NCBI RefSeq assembly: GCF_900142015.1
Contig: NZ_FQZN01000006.1
Location: forward strand, 164,528 to 228,527
Reading direction: 5' to 3'
DNA from: Bacteroides stercorirosoris
GTDB lineage: Bacteria; Bacteroidota; Bacteroidia; Bacteroidales; Bacteroidaceae
Length of the DNA stretch: 64,000 bases
The notes below the pieces were generated by a model, which saw only the letters and a list, made by a program, of their open reading frames with translations, had not been told where the DNA came from and searched no databases. Within the stretch, counting starts at the first letter, position 1; every line of letters starts with the position of its first letter. Position numbers and translations under genes: made by a program. Below are positions 39,669-49,147 of the stretch, one piece after another.

Positions 39669-39676
39669 CAAAGATA
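39669..39676 (-). promoter_or_regulatory. Bacteroides -7 element for the unrecognised lipoprotein gene
   Basis: CAAAGATA reads TATCTTTG on the minus strand, an exact TAnnTTTG match 82 bp before the ATG at 39586 and just beyond the SusD terminator stem. Confidence 0.5.
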
Positions 39677-39690
39677 AAACATTTAAGATA

Positions 39691-39728
39691 TTCAAGGCGG
39701 CACTGCCGGAAGCAAATTCCGCCTTGAA
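39691..39728 (-). terminator. Terminator-like hairpin after SusD gene
   Basis: TTCAAGGCGG (39691-39700) pairs perfectly with CCGCCTTGAA (39719-39728). It lies 21 bp past the SusD stop on the minus strand and probably ends the susCD transcript. Confidence 0.7.
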
Positions 39729-39749
39729 GATTATATAAGAGAAAAAGAA

Positions 39750-41270
39750 TTATTCTGATATCTCATTATTTGTTTGGATTTCCATTAACGGAATAGGCAG
39801 GAATGAATGCGATGCAGAATTGAATCCGGTTCTACCGTCGGCATTCATAGCCTCATCTAATTTGCCCCAACGACGGAGGTCATAGAAACGTGAGTTTTCC
39901 AGTGTGAATTCCACCAGACGTTCATGCTCAATCTGCGTTTTAACAGCAGCTTGGTCACTTCCGGTCATGGCAGGAAGCTTGCCGTGCACGCTACGTACTT
40001 CGTTAATCAATGGAATGGCTTTTTCTGGATGACCTTGTTCATTGTAGACTTCAGCTTTCATCAGCAATACATTGGCATAACGCATCAGTGGCATGTTGGT
40101 TCCTACGTAGTTTTGTGCGTAGTCGCTCCAAGTTGAAGGCATGTATTTACGGTAGTTATATCGGGTGGCGGAATTCTCATCGTAGATGTCATCGTAATTG
40201 TACCCTAGGATATGCTCGCCTTCGTAGTAATACGGATCATCAAACATCATGGAGCCATAGGCACGGGCATCGTACATGTTGCTTTCGGCAATGCGTCCTT
40301 CTTTCAGAAATTCGTTGTACATCATGTCGCTGACACGGATTTCGTCCCAACCGGACATGCTGCCCGGAGCTACCCAGAAATGGAGTACGTGCTTGTGGAA
40401 AGTACCGTCGGCCGTACTGTTGGTAAACTGAAGTTCCAGAATGGACTCTTTGCAATTCTTGTTGGTCCCATCGAACATGCTTCCGTAGTCGGACTCCAGT
40501 TCGTAGCCGGTCACTTTGTTGAAGGCGGCTTCTGCCAGTCCCAGGTATTCGGCCTTTTTGTCACTTTCTTCATAAGCACGGGTCAAGTAGGCCCATCCCA
40601 GATAAGAGTAGGCTGCTCCTTTGGTTACACGTCCCGCTTCGGAAGAAGGGCGGTCTTGTGGCAGCATGCTGCCTGCTTTGTCCAGTTCAGTACAGATAAA
40701 GTCCCATGCTTCCGTTCTGGTAGACAATGCCTTGTGAGTCTGGGATTCTCCGGTCAGATATTCGTTGCGGATAATGATTTTCTCCCAGCTCATAATCAGT
40801 TTGAAATGATAGTAGGCACGCAGGAACAGAGCTTCGCCCGTGAGATGGTTCTCGTCATCGGCACTCATTTTCTCACCGCTGGTCTGTACTTTGTCGATAC
40901 CGTATAATACGTTGTTGGCATAGTTGATACCATTGTAATTGTTCATCCAGTATGCTTTGATACTGGAGTTCTCATTGTTGTAGGTGTATCCGTACAATGC
41001 AGCCCATTCCGGATAGTTGTTGACGTCCTGGCCTTTTACCATTTCATCACTACGGAAGGTTTCCACAACAAACTTGACTTCTGCAACCGTGTAAGAGCCA
41101 GTACGGTTATCCAGTTGGCCATATACTGCTGATAGACCTGCCTCTACGTCGGCTTTATCTCTCCAATATTTGTCTGTAGAAAAGTCGGGAGACTCTGTCG
41201 TTAGGAAATCGTCGCATCCTGCCAGTAAGGCGGTGCATAAGAAAGAGGCTAGATATATAATTTTTTTCAT
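39750..41270 (-). CDS. SusD/RagB family glycan-binding lipoprotein
   Basis: A 506-residue outer-membrane-anchored lipoprotein that caps the SusC channel and binds the glycan or peptide substrate. A lipobox (LCTALLAGC, Cys near 19) is followed by DDFLTTESPDFSTDKYWRD, the TPR-like helices of the SusD fold (EALFLRAYYHFKLIMSWEKI), GAAYSYLGWAYLTRA, and the C-terminal RagB/SusD signature LIEHERLVEFTLENSRFYDL (as IEHERLVEFTLENSRFYDL) with RRWGKL. It is 23 bp downstream of the SusC gene, in the fixed susC-susD order. The ligand cannot be predicted. Confidence 0.95.
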   Translation of the reverse strand: MKKIIYLASFLCTALLAGCDDFLTTESPDFSTDKYWRDKADVEAGLSAVYGQLDNRTGSYTVAEVKFVVETFRSDEMVKGQDVNNYPEWAALYGYTYNNENSSIKAYWMNNYNGINYANNVLYGIDKVQTSGEKMSADDENHLTGEALFLRAYYHFKLIMSWEKIIIRNEYLTGESQTHKALSTRTEAWDFICTELDKAGSMLPQDRPSSEAGRVTKGAAYSYLGWAYLTRAYEESDKKAEYLGLAEAAFNKVTGYELESDYGSMFDGTNKNCKESILELQFTNSTADGTFHKHVLHFWVAPGSMSGWDEIRVSDMMYNEFLKEGRIAESNMYDARAYGSMMFDDPYYYEGEHILGYNYDDIYDENSATRYNYRKYMPSTWSDYAQNYVGTNMPLMRYANVLLMKAEVYNEQGHPEKAIPLINEVRSVHGKLPAMTGSDQAAVKTQIEHERLVEFTLENSRFYDLRRWGKLDEAMNADGRTGFNSASHSFLPIPLMEIQTNNEISE

Positions 41271-41293
41271 TGTCTTCTTGTTTTTAATGGTGA

Positions 41294-44200
41294 TTAGAAT
41301 GTAACTTGCAGACCTACTACAAATGAGCGGGTGAACGGATATACAAAGGAGTCTACACCGGTGTTCAGAATGCTTGAAGAGAATTCAGGGTCGATACCGG
41401 AATATTTGGTGATGGTAAAGAGGTTTTCTCCACTGACATAGAGGCGGCATTTTTCAAGATACATTTTCTTTGCCAAAGCTTTGGACAAGCTGTATCCTAA
41501 CTGCAACTGGCGAAGGCGGACGAAGTTACCGTTTTCGAGGAAGCGATCGGATTCACGGGCATTTTCGTTCGGGTCACCCAGTACGGCTCTCGGCATGCTT
41601 GTTCCTGCGTTTTGCGGTGTCCATGCATTCATGGTGCTTGTAAAGTAGTTTCTACCGGCGTCCATTCCTTCATAATACAGACGGTTTATGTTGTAGAGTT
41701 TGTGTCCCCACGCGCTGCCGAACTGGAAGGAAAGGTCAAAGTTCTTATAGGAACCGCTGAATGACAAGTTGGCTTCTACCTTGGGAATACCAGAACCGGA
41801 ATATACCTTGTCGCCAGAGTCGATGCTTCCGTTGCCGTCTACATCCTTGAAGCGGATATCACCGGCTTTGGCCTTCGGCTGGAGACGTTCGCCTACACTG
41901 TTTACGTAAGCAGCAGCTTCTGCATCTGTCTGGAACATACCGTCGGTCTGGTATAGCCAGAAGCTGGCTACTGGATAACCTTTCAGTGTTTGGGTTACGA
42001 AGTGACCGTCGCCCTTCCATGCAGAACCATAAAGTACCTGGTTCGGGTCTGCCTTCAACATTTCGTTGTGGATGGTAGAAAGGTTGAAGCCGATGTTATA
42101 GTCGAAACCGTTGATGTTGTCTCCATAGTTCAATTCAAGCTCGAAACCTTTGTTTACCATTTTTCCTACGTTGACAGTAGGATTGTAGATACCTGCAGAA
42201 GGCGGTATGACTTTTTCAATCAGCAAGTCTTCCGTAGTGTTGTAATAGTAGTTAAGGCTACCGCTCAGCTTATTGTTGAAAAGACCGAAGTCGAAGCCGA
42301 TATTCTTGGTATCAGTAGTTTCCCAACGCAAATCGTCGTTTACCAGATAGAGGTTGGACATGCCGGCCCAAGGATTACCGCCTTGGATATAGCTCATCCA
42401 TTGGGTGTTGCTGTTACTCATTGTCGGCGCATAGTAGTAGCCCAGTGCACTCTCGCTACCCAGGCGTCCCCAGCTGGCGCGGAACTTCAAGTTGCTGATA
42501 GGGGTGCTTTTAGGGAAAAAATCTTCCTCACTGAGTCTCCATCCCACTGCTACGGAAGGGAAGGTACCCCAACGGTTGTTTTTACCGAACTTGGAAGAAC
42601 CGTCGGAACGTACTGTCACCTGCAGCAAATAACGGCTGGCGTATGAATAGTTGAAGCGTCCGAAGAAGGAAGCGCGGTTGTAGTCGTAGAAAGTACCCGT
42701 ACCGGCAAATGTACCACCGATACCTGCATCAATAGTGGGAGATGTCGGGTCGAAGAAGCCGCCGGGAACTTCACTGGAACTCAGGCTTCCGCCTACTACG
42801 TCATATTTGGTTTTCTTTCCTTCTACGCTGACAGAACTTTTATCCTGATGGGCGGAGATAATGGAGCTACCTATCATGGCAGTAACAGAATGCTTGCCGA
42901 AGTCCTTCATGAATGTCAATACATTCTCGAATGTTTGCTTGCGATAGTATGAGTTATACTCGTAGTTATAAGGATAAAGACTTGGCTCTTGTGCATTGGC
43001 TTCGTACTTGGCACGATGATAACGGTCGTTGTAGTAGTAGCCGTCGTATGTGTAGCTTGTTTTGAATGTAAGCCACGGGGCGAACTTCATGGTCAAGCCA
43101 ATGTTGCCGGTGATGTCATAACCCGTATATTTTCTGTCTTTGTAATGGTCGTCTGCCATGACATTACGGTTGGTCGGGAATTCCATCTTTGTCCCGTCTA
43201 CCGACATGTCGGTCAGACCATATCCGTATGTCTGGTTTTCGTCGTAAACGGGTACCAGCGGAGAAATGGAATACATTTCTTTCAAGGAATACTGGGGTTG
43301 TTTGCTTTGTGTGACCTTGAAGTTCAAGCTCGCATCGAAATCAAAGATATATTTGTGTGCATTCAGTTTCAGACGGGCATTGTCTTGGATGTAAGAGTTA
43401 CCCTTAAAGATACCCTTCTCATCGGCATGGCCATAAGAAAGTGAATATTTGGCAATCCCGGAGCCTCCGATGAGGTTTACATAATAGTTCTGTGCGATAC
43501 CGATACGGAGCATTTCATCCTGCCAGTTTGTATCGGCACCGGTAGGGTTCTGTCCGTTCTTGTATGTAAGATAAGCGGGCTTGTTTGTTCCTGCATTTTC
43601 GTACATCATGTTGTGCACTTTCAAGTAACCGTCTGCATTGAGCATGTCGAATTTCTTGGCTACTGAGTTGACCGTCATATACGTATTGAAGGAAACTTTC
43701 AGTTCTCCTTCCTTTCCGTTCTTGGTAGAAACGATAACTACACCATTGGCGGCCACAGAACCGTAGATAGCAGCAGCAGCACCATCTTTTAGGATTTCCA
43801 TGGATTCGATATCCTGCGGATTGATGGTGTTGATGTCACCAGGATACCCGTCGATGATGTAAAGTGGCTCGTTGTCACCCATAGTCTTGATACCACGGAT
43901 TTTTACAGAAATGCTTGCACCTGCATTACCTCCCGATTTCAATACACTTACACCGGCAATTTTACCTTGCAGTGCTTCGGTTGCGCTGGTGGTGGCACGC
44001 TTCATCAGATCTTCCGCTTTCACTGAAGAAATAGCTCCGGTCATATCACTTTTCTTCATTGTACCATAACCGATTACCACAACTTCATCCAGCATTTCAG
44101 TATCATCTTTCAGAGTTACTTTCAATACTTTTTGTCCGTTCAGAGGAATCTCTTGAGCGACATAGCCCACATAAGAGATTACCATTGTCGCATTAGGAGC

Positions 44201-44419
44201 AACAGTCAGTGCAAAGTTACCGTCGATGTCGGTAATGCAACCATTGGTTGTACCTTTTTCCAAAACACTGGCGCCAATGAGAGTTTCTCCTTTGGTGTCG
44301 GTTACTGTACCGGTTAATTGGATGGTTTGTGCTAAAGAACTTAGCGGTACCAAACATACAAAGAGCAAGGCCAACAAAGCGGCTCTTTGTATTAAGGAAT
44401 ACTTTTTAATTTTACCCAT
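41294..44419 (-). CDS. SusC/RagA family TonB-linked outer-membrane transporter
   Basis: A 1041-residue TonB-dependent outer-membrane transporter. A signal peptide (residues 1-30) is followed by a CarboxypepD_reg-like domain (about 32-115; LTGTVTDTKGETLIGASVLE), the SusC signature region DEVVVIGYGTMKKSDMTGAI, a plug (about 120-230; PLYIIDGYPGDINTINPQDI, ESMEILKDGAAAAIYGSVAA) and a 22-strand barrel ending in Phe (VVGLQVTF). No STN domain is seen, so it is not itself a sigma-signalling receptor. It forms a pair with the downstream SusD. Three TTTGTAGAT sites lie upstream. Confidence 0.96.
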   Translation of the reverse strand: MGKIKKYSLIQRAALLALLFVCLVPLSSLAQTIQLTGTVTDTKGETLIGASVLEKGTTNGCITDIDGNFALTVAPNATMVISYVGYVAQEIPLNGQKVLKVTLKDDTEMLDEVVVIGYGTMKKSDMTGAISSVKAEDLMKRATTSATEALQGKIAGVSVLKSGGNAGASISVKIRGIKTMGDNEPLYIIDGYPGDINTINPQDIESMEILKDGAAAAIYGSVAANGVVIVSTKNGKEGELKVSFNTYMTVNSVAKKFDMLNADGYLKVHNMMYENAGTNKPAYLTYKNGQNPTGADTNWQDEMLRIGIAQNYYVNLIGGSGIAKYSLSYGHADEKGIFKGNSYIQDNARLKLNAHKYIFDFDASLNFKVTQSKQPQYSLKEMYSISPLVPVYDENQTYGYGLTDMSVDGTKMEFPTNRNVMADDHYKDRKYTGYDITGNIGLTMKFAPWLTFKTSYTYDGYYYNDRYHRAKYEANAQEPSLYPYNYEYNSYYRKQTFENVLTFMKDFGKHSVTAMIGSSIISAHQDKSSVSVEGKKTKYDVVGGSLSSSEVPGGFFDPTSPTIDAGIGGTFAGTGTFYDYNRASFFGRFNYSYASRYLLQVTVRSDGSSKFGKNNRWGTFPSVAVGWRLSEEDFFPKSTPISNLKFRASWGRLGSESALGYYYAPTMSNSNTQWMSYIQGGNPWAGMSNLYLVNDDLRWETTDTKNIGFDFGLFNNKLSGSLNYYYNTTEDLLIEKVIPPSAGIYNPTVNVGKMVNKGFELELNYGDNINGFDYNIGFNLSTIHNEMLKADPNQVLYGSAWKGDGHFVTQTLKGYPVASFWLYQTDGMFQTDAEAAAYVNSVGERLQPKAKAGDIRFKDVDGNGSIDSGDKVYSGSGIPKVEANLSFSGSYKNFDLSFQFGSAWGHKLYNINRLYYEGMDAGRNYFTSTMNAWTPQNAGTSMPRAVLGDPNENARESDRFLENGNFVRLRQLQLGYSLSKALAKKMYLEKCRLYVSGENLFTITKYSGIDPEFSSSILNTGVDSFVYPFTRSFVVGLQVTF

Positions 44420-44514
44420 GTGTGATAGTTTTTAAGGTTAATAACATTTGTTTCTCACATGGCAAAGAAAAGGATATAATTAAAAGTATTCCTATAAAGA
44501 ACGGTCTGTAAAAT

Positions 44515-44613
44515 ATCTACAAAGGGGGTGGAATTACAGGCTTTTTGATCTACAAAGATAATCGTAAATGCTTGTAATATAGTGCTATATTGCGGGGTGG
44601 TATATCTACAAAC
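44515..44613 (-). promoter_or_regulatory. susC promoter region with three TTTGTAGAT sites
   Basis: ATCTACAAA on the plus strand (TTTGTAGAT on the coding strand) occurs at 44515, 44548 and 44604. The middle copy overlaps the -7 element TATCTTTG (44553-44560 on the minus strand). The predicted start is about 125 nt before the SusC ATG. The repeats may be operator sites for the TPR-HTH regulator encoded next door; this is an inference. Confidence 0.45.
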
Positions 44614-44637
44614 AAGCAGTTTGTGCTAATGGGTGTT

Positions 44638-46260
44638 TTAGTAGTTTTGCAAGTATTCCACCAGGTCTTTTTCTGTTGGTAAGTTCAAAGCCTTACGTAA
44701 TCTGTAGCGATTCATATTAATTGTTTTAGGACTATTCCCGCTAATCATGGAAATTTCTTTCGTTGAAAGATTGACGCGCAGCATGGTTGCCAGATATTTT
44801 TCTCCTTGTGTCAAGTTGGGATGTTCTTTTGTGAGCCTTTCAATGAATTCTTTACTCTTGTCTTCGATATTCAGCAGTAACGCATTATTGGTCTTGTCTC
44901 CGCTTTGGTATTGACTGATATAGGCATTCACTTTTTTCAGGTGGGGGATAAGTGCTTGATTATCCATTTTATACCCTTCCTTAATCATTTCGCGTATTTT
45001 GTCCAGCAATTCGTTGCGGCTTCTCAGGAAGACGGCGAAGCTGGTTACTTCTTGCTGGCTACTGTCCAGTGCATTCTGTATATTCTGTAGTTCCAACTCT
45101 TGTTGGTGCAGTTTCAGTTCGGATAACTCGCGTTGCGACAACTCCAGTTGGTAACGGGCCTCTATCAGTTGAAGGCCTTTTCTGCGTTTATACCATTTAT
45201 ATAAGAAGATGCTGAAAGCTAATCCAAGCACGAGCACGCTACCCAAAAACCATAAATTACGTTTCAGTAGTTCAATCTTATAGGTTTGCTCCTGCATCTC
45301 AGTAGCATATTTCTGGTCTTGATATCTTTTATAAGAGATTTCCTGCTCAATGTTGCGCAGCTTGTTGCTGCTTTGCAGCTCTTTACTCAAAGCATACATC
45401 TGGCTGAGGCGGGTGTAAGCCTGTTTATAGTCACCTATGGCGGCATATACCCACGATGAATATTCATAATTATCGCAGATCAGCTCTTTGGCACCAATGT
45501 TACGGGCATATTCATAGGCTTTCTGCAAAGCTTCCAGGGCTTTGGAGTATTGTTCGCCGAAATAATACTGTTTGCCCATATTGTTATAGTTTTCACCCAG
45601 TGACCATTGGGCATCCAGATTCTTGTTGATGGCAATTGCTTCTTGAATAAGGGAGAGTTTCTTTTCCGTATCTCCCTGATATAGGCACAGATTATTCAGA
45701 TTGGTAGCTATTTCCTTTAAGTTTCGTTGGGCACGGTTGATTGTCAGTGCCCGTTGAAGAAATTTTTCAGCTACCACAAATTCATCAAGTAGATAGTGCA
45801 TGACTCCGCGCTCATTATAGCATCCGGCCACCGAAGCCGAATCCCCTAAGGATTTGAAAATGGAAGTGGCTTTGTCATTTAGTTCGATGCCTTTGTTATA
45901 ATCGCCCAACTTGCTGTATACGCGCCCCATGAGGGAATAGAGTTGAGCTGTTTGCCGTTTGTTTGCAGGGTTGATATATCTCTGTGTGTCATATAAATTT
46001 TTGATGCTTAAGTCGAAGTTACCCAGTAGCTGTTCTGCCTGACTGTGAAGAATCATGGCTTGTGTACAAATCTCATTAGGCTGGTCTTCGGGAAATAGAG
46101 CGGCAGCTTGTGCCGCATAGTAAGAAGCCTGTTTCGGATTACTGAACAGAGCATTTTGAGCTTGTTCAACTAAAGTCTTGGCTTGGTTTATATCTTGGGC
46201 TTGTAAAGGAGTTACAGTTAGCGGGAGAACTGCAAGTATTAGATACAGAGCTTTCTTCAT
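44638..46260 (-). CDS. Membrane TPR protein with C-terminal LuxR-like HTH, likely susCD regulator
   Basis: A 540-residue regulator. A signal peptide or N-terminal export signal (residues 1-21) is followed by periplasmic tetratricopeptide repeats (about 25-310; DYNKGIELNDKATSIFKSLG, YNNMGKQYYFGEQYSKALEA). One transmembrane helix follows (about 333-352; LWFLGSVLVLGLAFSIFLY), then a cytoplasmic coiled coil (about 360-400) and a LuxR-like helix-turn-helix (about 480-535; LTQGEKYLATMLRVNLSTKE, ISMISGNSPKTINMNRYRLR). This design would sense something in the periplasm and act on DNA from the membrane. It lies directly upstream of susC on the same strand. Confidence 0.85.
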   Translation of the reverse strand: MKKALYLILAVLPLTVTPLQAQDINQAKTLVEQAQNALFSNPKQASYYAAQAAALFPEDQPNEICTQAMILHSQAEQLLGNFDLSIKNLYDTQRYINPANKRQTAQLYSLMGRVYSKLGDYNKGIELNDKATSIFKSLGDSASVAGCYNERGVMHYLLDEFVVAEKFLQRALTINRAQRNLKEIATNLNNLCLYQGDTEKKLSLIQEAIAINKNLDAQWSLGENYNNMGKQYYFGEQYSKALEALQKAYEYARNIGAKELICDNYEYSSWVYAAIGDYKQAYTRLSQMYALSKELQSSNKLRNIEQEISYKRYQDQKYATEMQEQTYKIELLKRNLWFLGSVLVLGLAFSIFLYKWYKRRKGLQLIEARYQLELSQRELSELKLHQQELELQNIQNALDSSQQEVTSFAVFLRSRNELLDKIREMIKEGYKMDNQALIPHLKKVNAYISQYQSGDKTNNALLLNIEDKSKEFIERLTKEHPNLTQGEKYLATMLRVNLSTKEISMISGNSPKTINMNRYRLRKALNLPTEKDLVEYLQNY

Positions 46261-46278
46261 GATATAGTCTTATTTTTG

Positions 46279-46286
46279 CAAATGTA
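46279..46286 (-). promoter_or_regulatory. Bacteroides -7 element for the TPR-HTH gene
   Basis: CAAATGTA reads TACATTTG on the minus strand, 19 bp before the ATG at 46260. It is divergent from the rnhB -7 element at 46329-46336. Confidence 0.5.
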
Positions 46287-46328
46287 ATTATTTTCCTTTA
46301 AAAAGTCCGGTTTGCTTTCAAAAAGATT

Positions 46329-46336
46329 TATCTTTG
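46329..46336 (+). promoter_or_regulatory. Bacteroides -7 element for rnhB
   Basis: TATCTTTG lies 21 bp before the rnhB ATG. A TTTG at 46311-46314 is only 14 bp upstream, short of the usual 19-21. Confidence 0.5.
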
Positions 46337-46356
46337 TGCCTCTAAATTAATGCTGT

Positions 46357-46962
46357 ATGCTATTGCCTTATTTGAATAAAGATTTGATAGAAGCCGGTTG
46401 TGATGAGGCTGGCCGTGGTTGTCTGGCAGGAGCTGTGTATGCCGCTGCCGTGATTCTTCCCAAAGATTTCAAGAACGAATTACTGAATGATTCCAAGCAG
46501 TTAACGGAGCACCAGCGTTATGCCTTGCGTGAGGTGATTGAGAAAGAAGCGCTTGCCTGGGCTGTCGGCATCGTATCTCCCGAAGAGATTGACAAGATAA
46601 ATATCCTGAATGCCTCGTTCCTTGCCATGCATCGCGCGGTGGACCAGTTGAAGATGCGTCCGCAGCATCTTCTGATTGACGGCAACCGCTTCAAGAAATA
46701 TCAGGACCTGCCGCATACAACGGTAGTCAAGGGTGACGGCAAATATCTGTCTATCGCTGCCGCCTCCATTCTTGCCAAAACCTACCGTGACGACTATATG
46801 AACCGCCTGCACGAAGAATACCCTTATTATGACTGGAACCATAACAAAGGCTATCCCACCAAGAAGCACCGTGCCGCCATTGCCGAACACGGCACTACTC
46901 CCTATCACCGCATGACATTCAATCTGCTGGGCGACGGGCAGTTGGCACTCGACTTCGGATAA
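46357..46962 (+). CDS. rnhB: Ribonuclease HII
   Basis: Cytoplasmic endonuclease that cuts the RNA strand of RNA-DNA hybrids and removes ribonucleotides misplaced in DNA. The 201-residue protein has the catalytic D-E pair in [14 protein letters not shown] (about residue 17), [12 protein letters not shown], the acidic LLIDGNRFK, and [22 protein letters not shown], all RNase HII hallmarks. Length is standard. Its stop codon abuts that of the convergent propeller gene with no spacer. Confidence 0.96.
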   Translation: MLLPYLNKDLIEAGCDEAGRGCLAGAVYAAAVILPKDFKNELLNDSKQLTEHQRYALREVIEKEALAWAVGIVSPEEIDKINILNASFLAMHRAVDQLKMRPQHLLIDGNRFKKYQDLPHTTVVKGDGKYLSIAAASILAKTYRDDYMNRLHEEYPYYDWNHNKGYPTKKHRAAIAEHGTTPYHRMTFNLLGDGQLALDFG

Positions 46963-48519
46963 TTATTTTATCGCCTCGTCCAGGTCAATAAACAGGAACT
47001 GGTTCTTGTCGGTTAATAGCAGCAGTTTGTTGTCAATTACCTGCCCCTTTTTGAAATCCGTTTCCAGATGAGCCACAGGCATTCCCATCTCGTGGATAAA
47101 CCAGTAGTCTCCACGATTGCCGATACACAAATAATCTTTCAGATGAATGCTGGGGACATAAATGCGCTCCCGTTCATAGGTGTTGCTGATATTCAAATCT
47201 TTATCCACTTCGTAAATAATTCCCTGATCATTGTACACCAGACAATGTTCTCCATCAAAAGCAAGCGACTGGAAAGCCGTTGTATCTTTATTGGCAGCGT
47301 ACAATGTGCCGGGCAATATTGCTTCCAGTTTGCCATATTGCTTGGTATCCCACGGCACTATGTTTACTGCCGAATCCGTCAGTTCCTGATAAGCCATCCC
47401 ATCGTCAAACAGCATATACAATGCATTGTCTGTCCGCAAAGCATCCTCAATCATATCTTTCCTGACGCTCAACTGATTGAAGAATATCTCTTCCCCGTTC
47501 TGTGGATTATAGCAGGTGATAAACGGGCGTCCGTATTTCCTGCGGCTTGCTCCTTCGCGTAAACCGTAACCGTAGTTAAGCATGAACAACTTGCCGTCTT
47601 GCATGAACAGTTGTGAACGGGAAGCCTTTACATCCGGAAATTCCTTTTGCCACACAACATTGAAAGCGGTGTCCAAACAGGAAATCTGTTGGCGGTCTGC
47701 CCAGTAATAAAGTGAGTCCTGTGACAGGATGTTGGAAGTCAGTCCCGTGATTGTATTGTTGGCAACAGGAACGTAGTAATACCCGCCACCACCGGCTGCC
47801 ACACCGACTGCTGCCCCGGCCACGGCTACAAGTCCTTGCAGCAATGCCGCTTTCGTGTCGTGTGCTCCCGGCTTGCCCGGATAAGTGAAAAACTCTCCGG
47901 TCATGAAATCCAGTTTATGCAATGCGTCAGCCACAATCAGCCGTTTGTTCTGTTCGAGGTCGAGAACTTCATTCCAGCCATATTGATGGGGCATCTTGTT
48001 TTCCCACAGGACATTGCCAAACTTCAGGCTGACGGCTCGGAGCTTGTTGGATGTGGGGGAATTGTAGCCCAATGCCAGGTTCAATGAGTCGTCCACATAT
48101 ACCGGGAATAAGTCAGCTTCCCATCTCTTTGCCCCTGTCTCTTTGCTGAGCAATGATATCTTACTGCCGATTTCGGTTATCAATACTCCTTCCGAGAGAC
48201 AGGTGATGCGTGATTTGCTGAAGTCAATCGGCTGTTTCCATAGCAACTGACTACTCTTGGTATCATAAAAACCTATTTCTCCTTTGTTTTTCAGATACTT
48301 GCCGCTTTTGGTCGTTTCCCTGAAACTGATGCAGAGATAATCTCCCTTGCTACTCATGGAAAAAGTTTCTACCCGTTGCGGAAAAGTGTAGCACTGCGCT
48401 TTCAGTTCCGTCCCGTCCGTTTTCTTTCCTACAACGATGGTTTCGGATTGCGCGTAAGATACTGATGCCATGAGAGCCAGGCATACAAGCGTTAGAATCC
48501 TGTGTATTTTCATGTTCAT
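46963..48519 (-). CDS. Exported PQQ-like beta-propeller protein
   Basis: About 518 residues from the ATG at 48519 (or 48513). The frame extends to 48537, but a TATGTTTG -7 element at 48535-48542 covers that codon, so the later starts are preferred. A signal peptide ends SVSYAQ. Repeated blade-like strands follow (GEIGFYDTKSSQLLWKQPI, ISLLSKETGAKRWEADLF, RAVSLKFGNVLWENKM, FNVVWQKEF), typical of PQQ/BamB-like propellers. A glycine-rich hydrophobic loop (VAVAGAAVGVAAGGGGYYYV) interrupts near residue 240. Function unknown; scaffold or binding role inferred. Confidence 0.75.
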   Translation of the reverse strand: MNMKIHRILTLVCLALMASVSYAQSETIVVGKKTDGTELKAQCYTFPQRVETFSMSSKGDYLCISFRETTKSGKYLKNKGEIGFYDTKSSQLLWKQPIDFSKSRITCLSEGVLITEIGSKISLLSKETGAKRWEADLFPVYVDDSLNLALGYNSPTSNKLRAVSLKFGNVLWENKMPHQYGWNEVLDLEQNKRLIVADALHKLDFMTGEFFTYPGKPGAHDTKAALLQGLVAVAGAAVGVAAGGGGYYYVPVANNTITGLTSNILSQDSLYYWADRQQISCLDTAFNVVWQKEFPDVKASRSQLFMQDGKLFMLNYGYGLREGASRRKYGRPFITCYNPQNGEEIFFNQLSVRKDMIEDALRTDNALYMLFDDGMAYQELTDSAVNIVPWDTKQYGKLEAILPGTLYAANKDTTAFQSLAFDGEHCLVYNDQGIIYEVDKDLNISNTYERERIYVPSIHLKDYLCIGNRGDYWFIHEMGMPVAHLETDFKKGQVIDNKLLLLTDKNQFLFIDLDEAIK

Positions 48520-48534
48520 TGACTTAGTTTGGCG

Positions 48535-48542
48535 CAAACATA
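48535..48542 (-). promoter_or_regulatory. Bacteroides -7 element for the propeller gene
   Basis: CAAACATA reads TATGTTTG on the minus strand. The predicted leader would be very short (about 10-15 nt) and supports the start at 48519 or 48513. Confidence 0.45.
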
Positions 48543-48720
48543 CATATTATTTGCGGAACTTTTAGGTAGAAGGAACGGAATATGGGCATTGCAGGTGAAA
48601 CTTCGCTTACTAAAGTGTGCATTGCAGAAAGCATGAAGCAGAAAGCATGAGGTATGAAGTATGAAGGAGTGCTTTATCTTTCGGCTTGTATAGCCTTCTG
48701 CTTGTAGTCATAGTGGCAGT

Positions 48721-48824
48721 TTACAAGTGACCGACTGGAGTCGTTCGTGCGAACGACTGTTGTTGTTCGATTGAATGACTGAAGTTGTTCGATCGAACGA
48801 TTGGAGTCGGTCGCTTGTAATATT
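48721..48824. repeat. 22-bp-phased array 4 inside a 16-bp inverted repeat
   Basis: Units begin at 48737 (GGAGTCGTTCGTGCGAACGA), 48759, 48781 and 48803, exactly 22 bp apart, with word G-A-G-T-C/T-G-T-T-C-G. The first unit holds a perfect dyad GTCGTTCG-TG-CGAACGAC, the third GTTCGATCGAAC. The array is enclosed by TTACAAGTGACCGACT (48721-48736) and its near-complement (48805-48820, one mismatch). The rest of the 628-bp gap (48520-49147) shows only a short 14-base repeat (GCAGAAAGCATGA, about 48620-48655) and no gene. Confidence 0.9.
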
Positions 48825-49147
48825 GCTTATTGACCGTCTTATGCATATAAGTATCTTGCAAAAATGCTCTATCATTTTTCTTAAGTGCCCGTGTCCGTTT
48901 GTTCTTTTTGTACAGGCTTTTTCTTTTCCGTGTGCTCTGTAATGAAAGTATTTCCTGTCTTTCAGTCAGTGGTTTCAGCGGGAAAGCCGATAAACAGGGA
49001 GGTGATGAAAGATGAAAGTAAACGAGATTAAATAAAAACGGAGCGGTAAAGCAGAGTGAGGAGTGATGGCTGCTTTTGGCTGAAAAGGTTTAAGACGAAG
49101 CAAATTTGATATGAAATGAAGATATAAACTCCAAGTAGCCGGGATGT

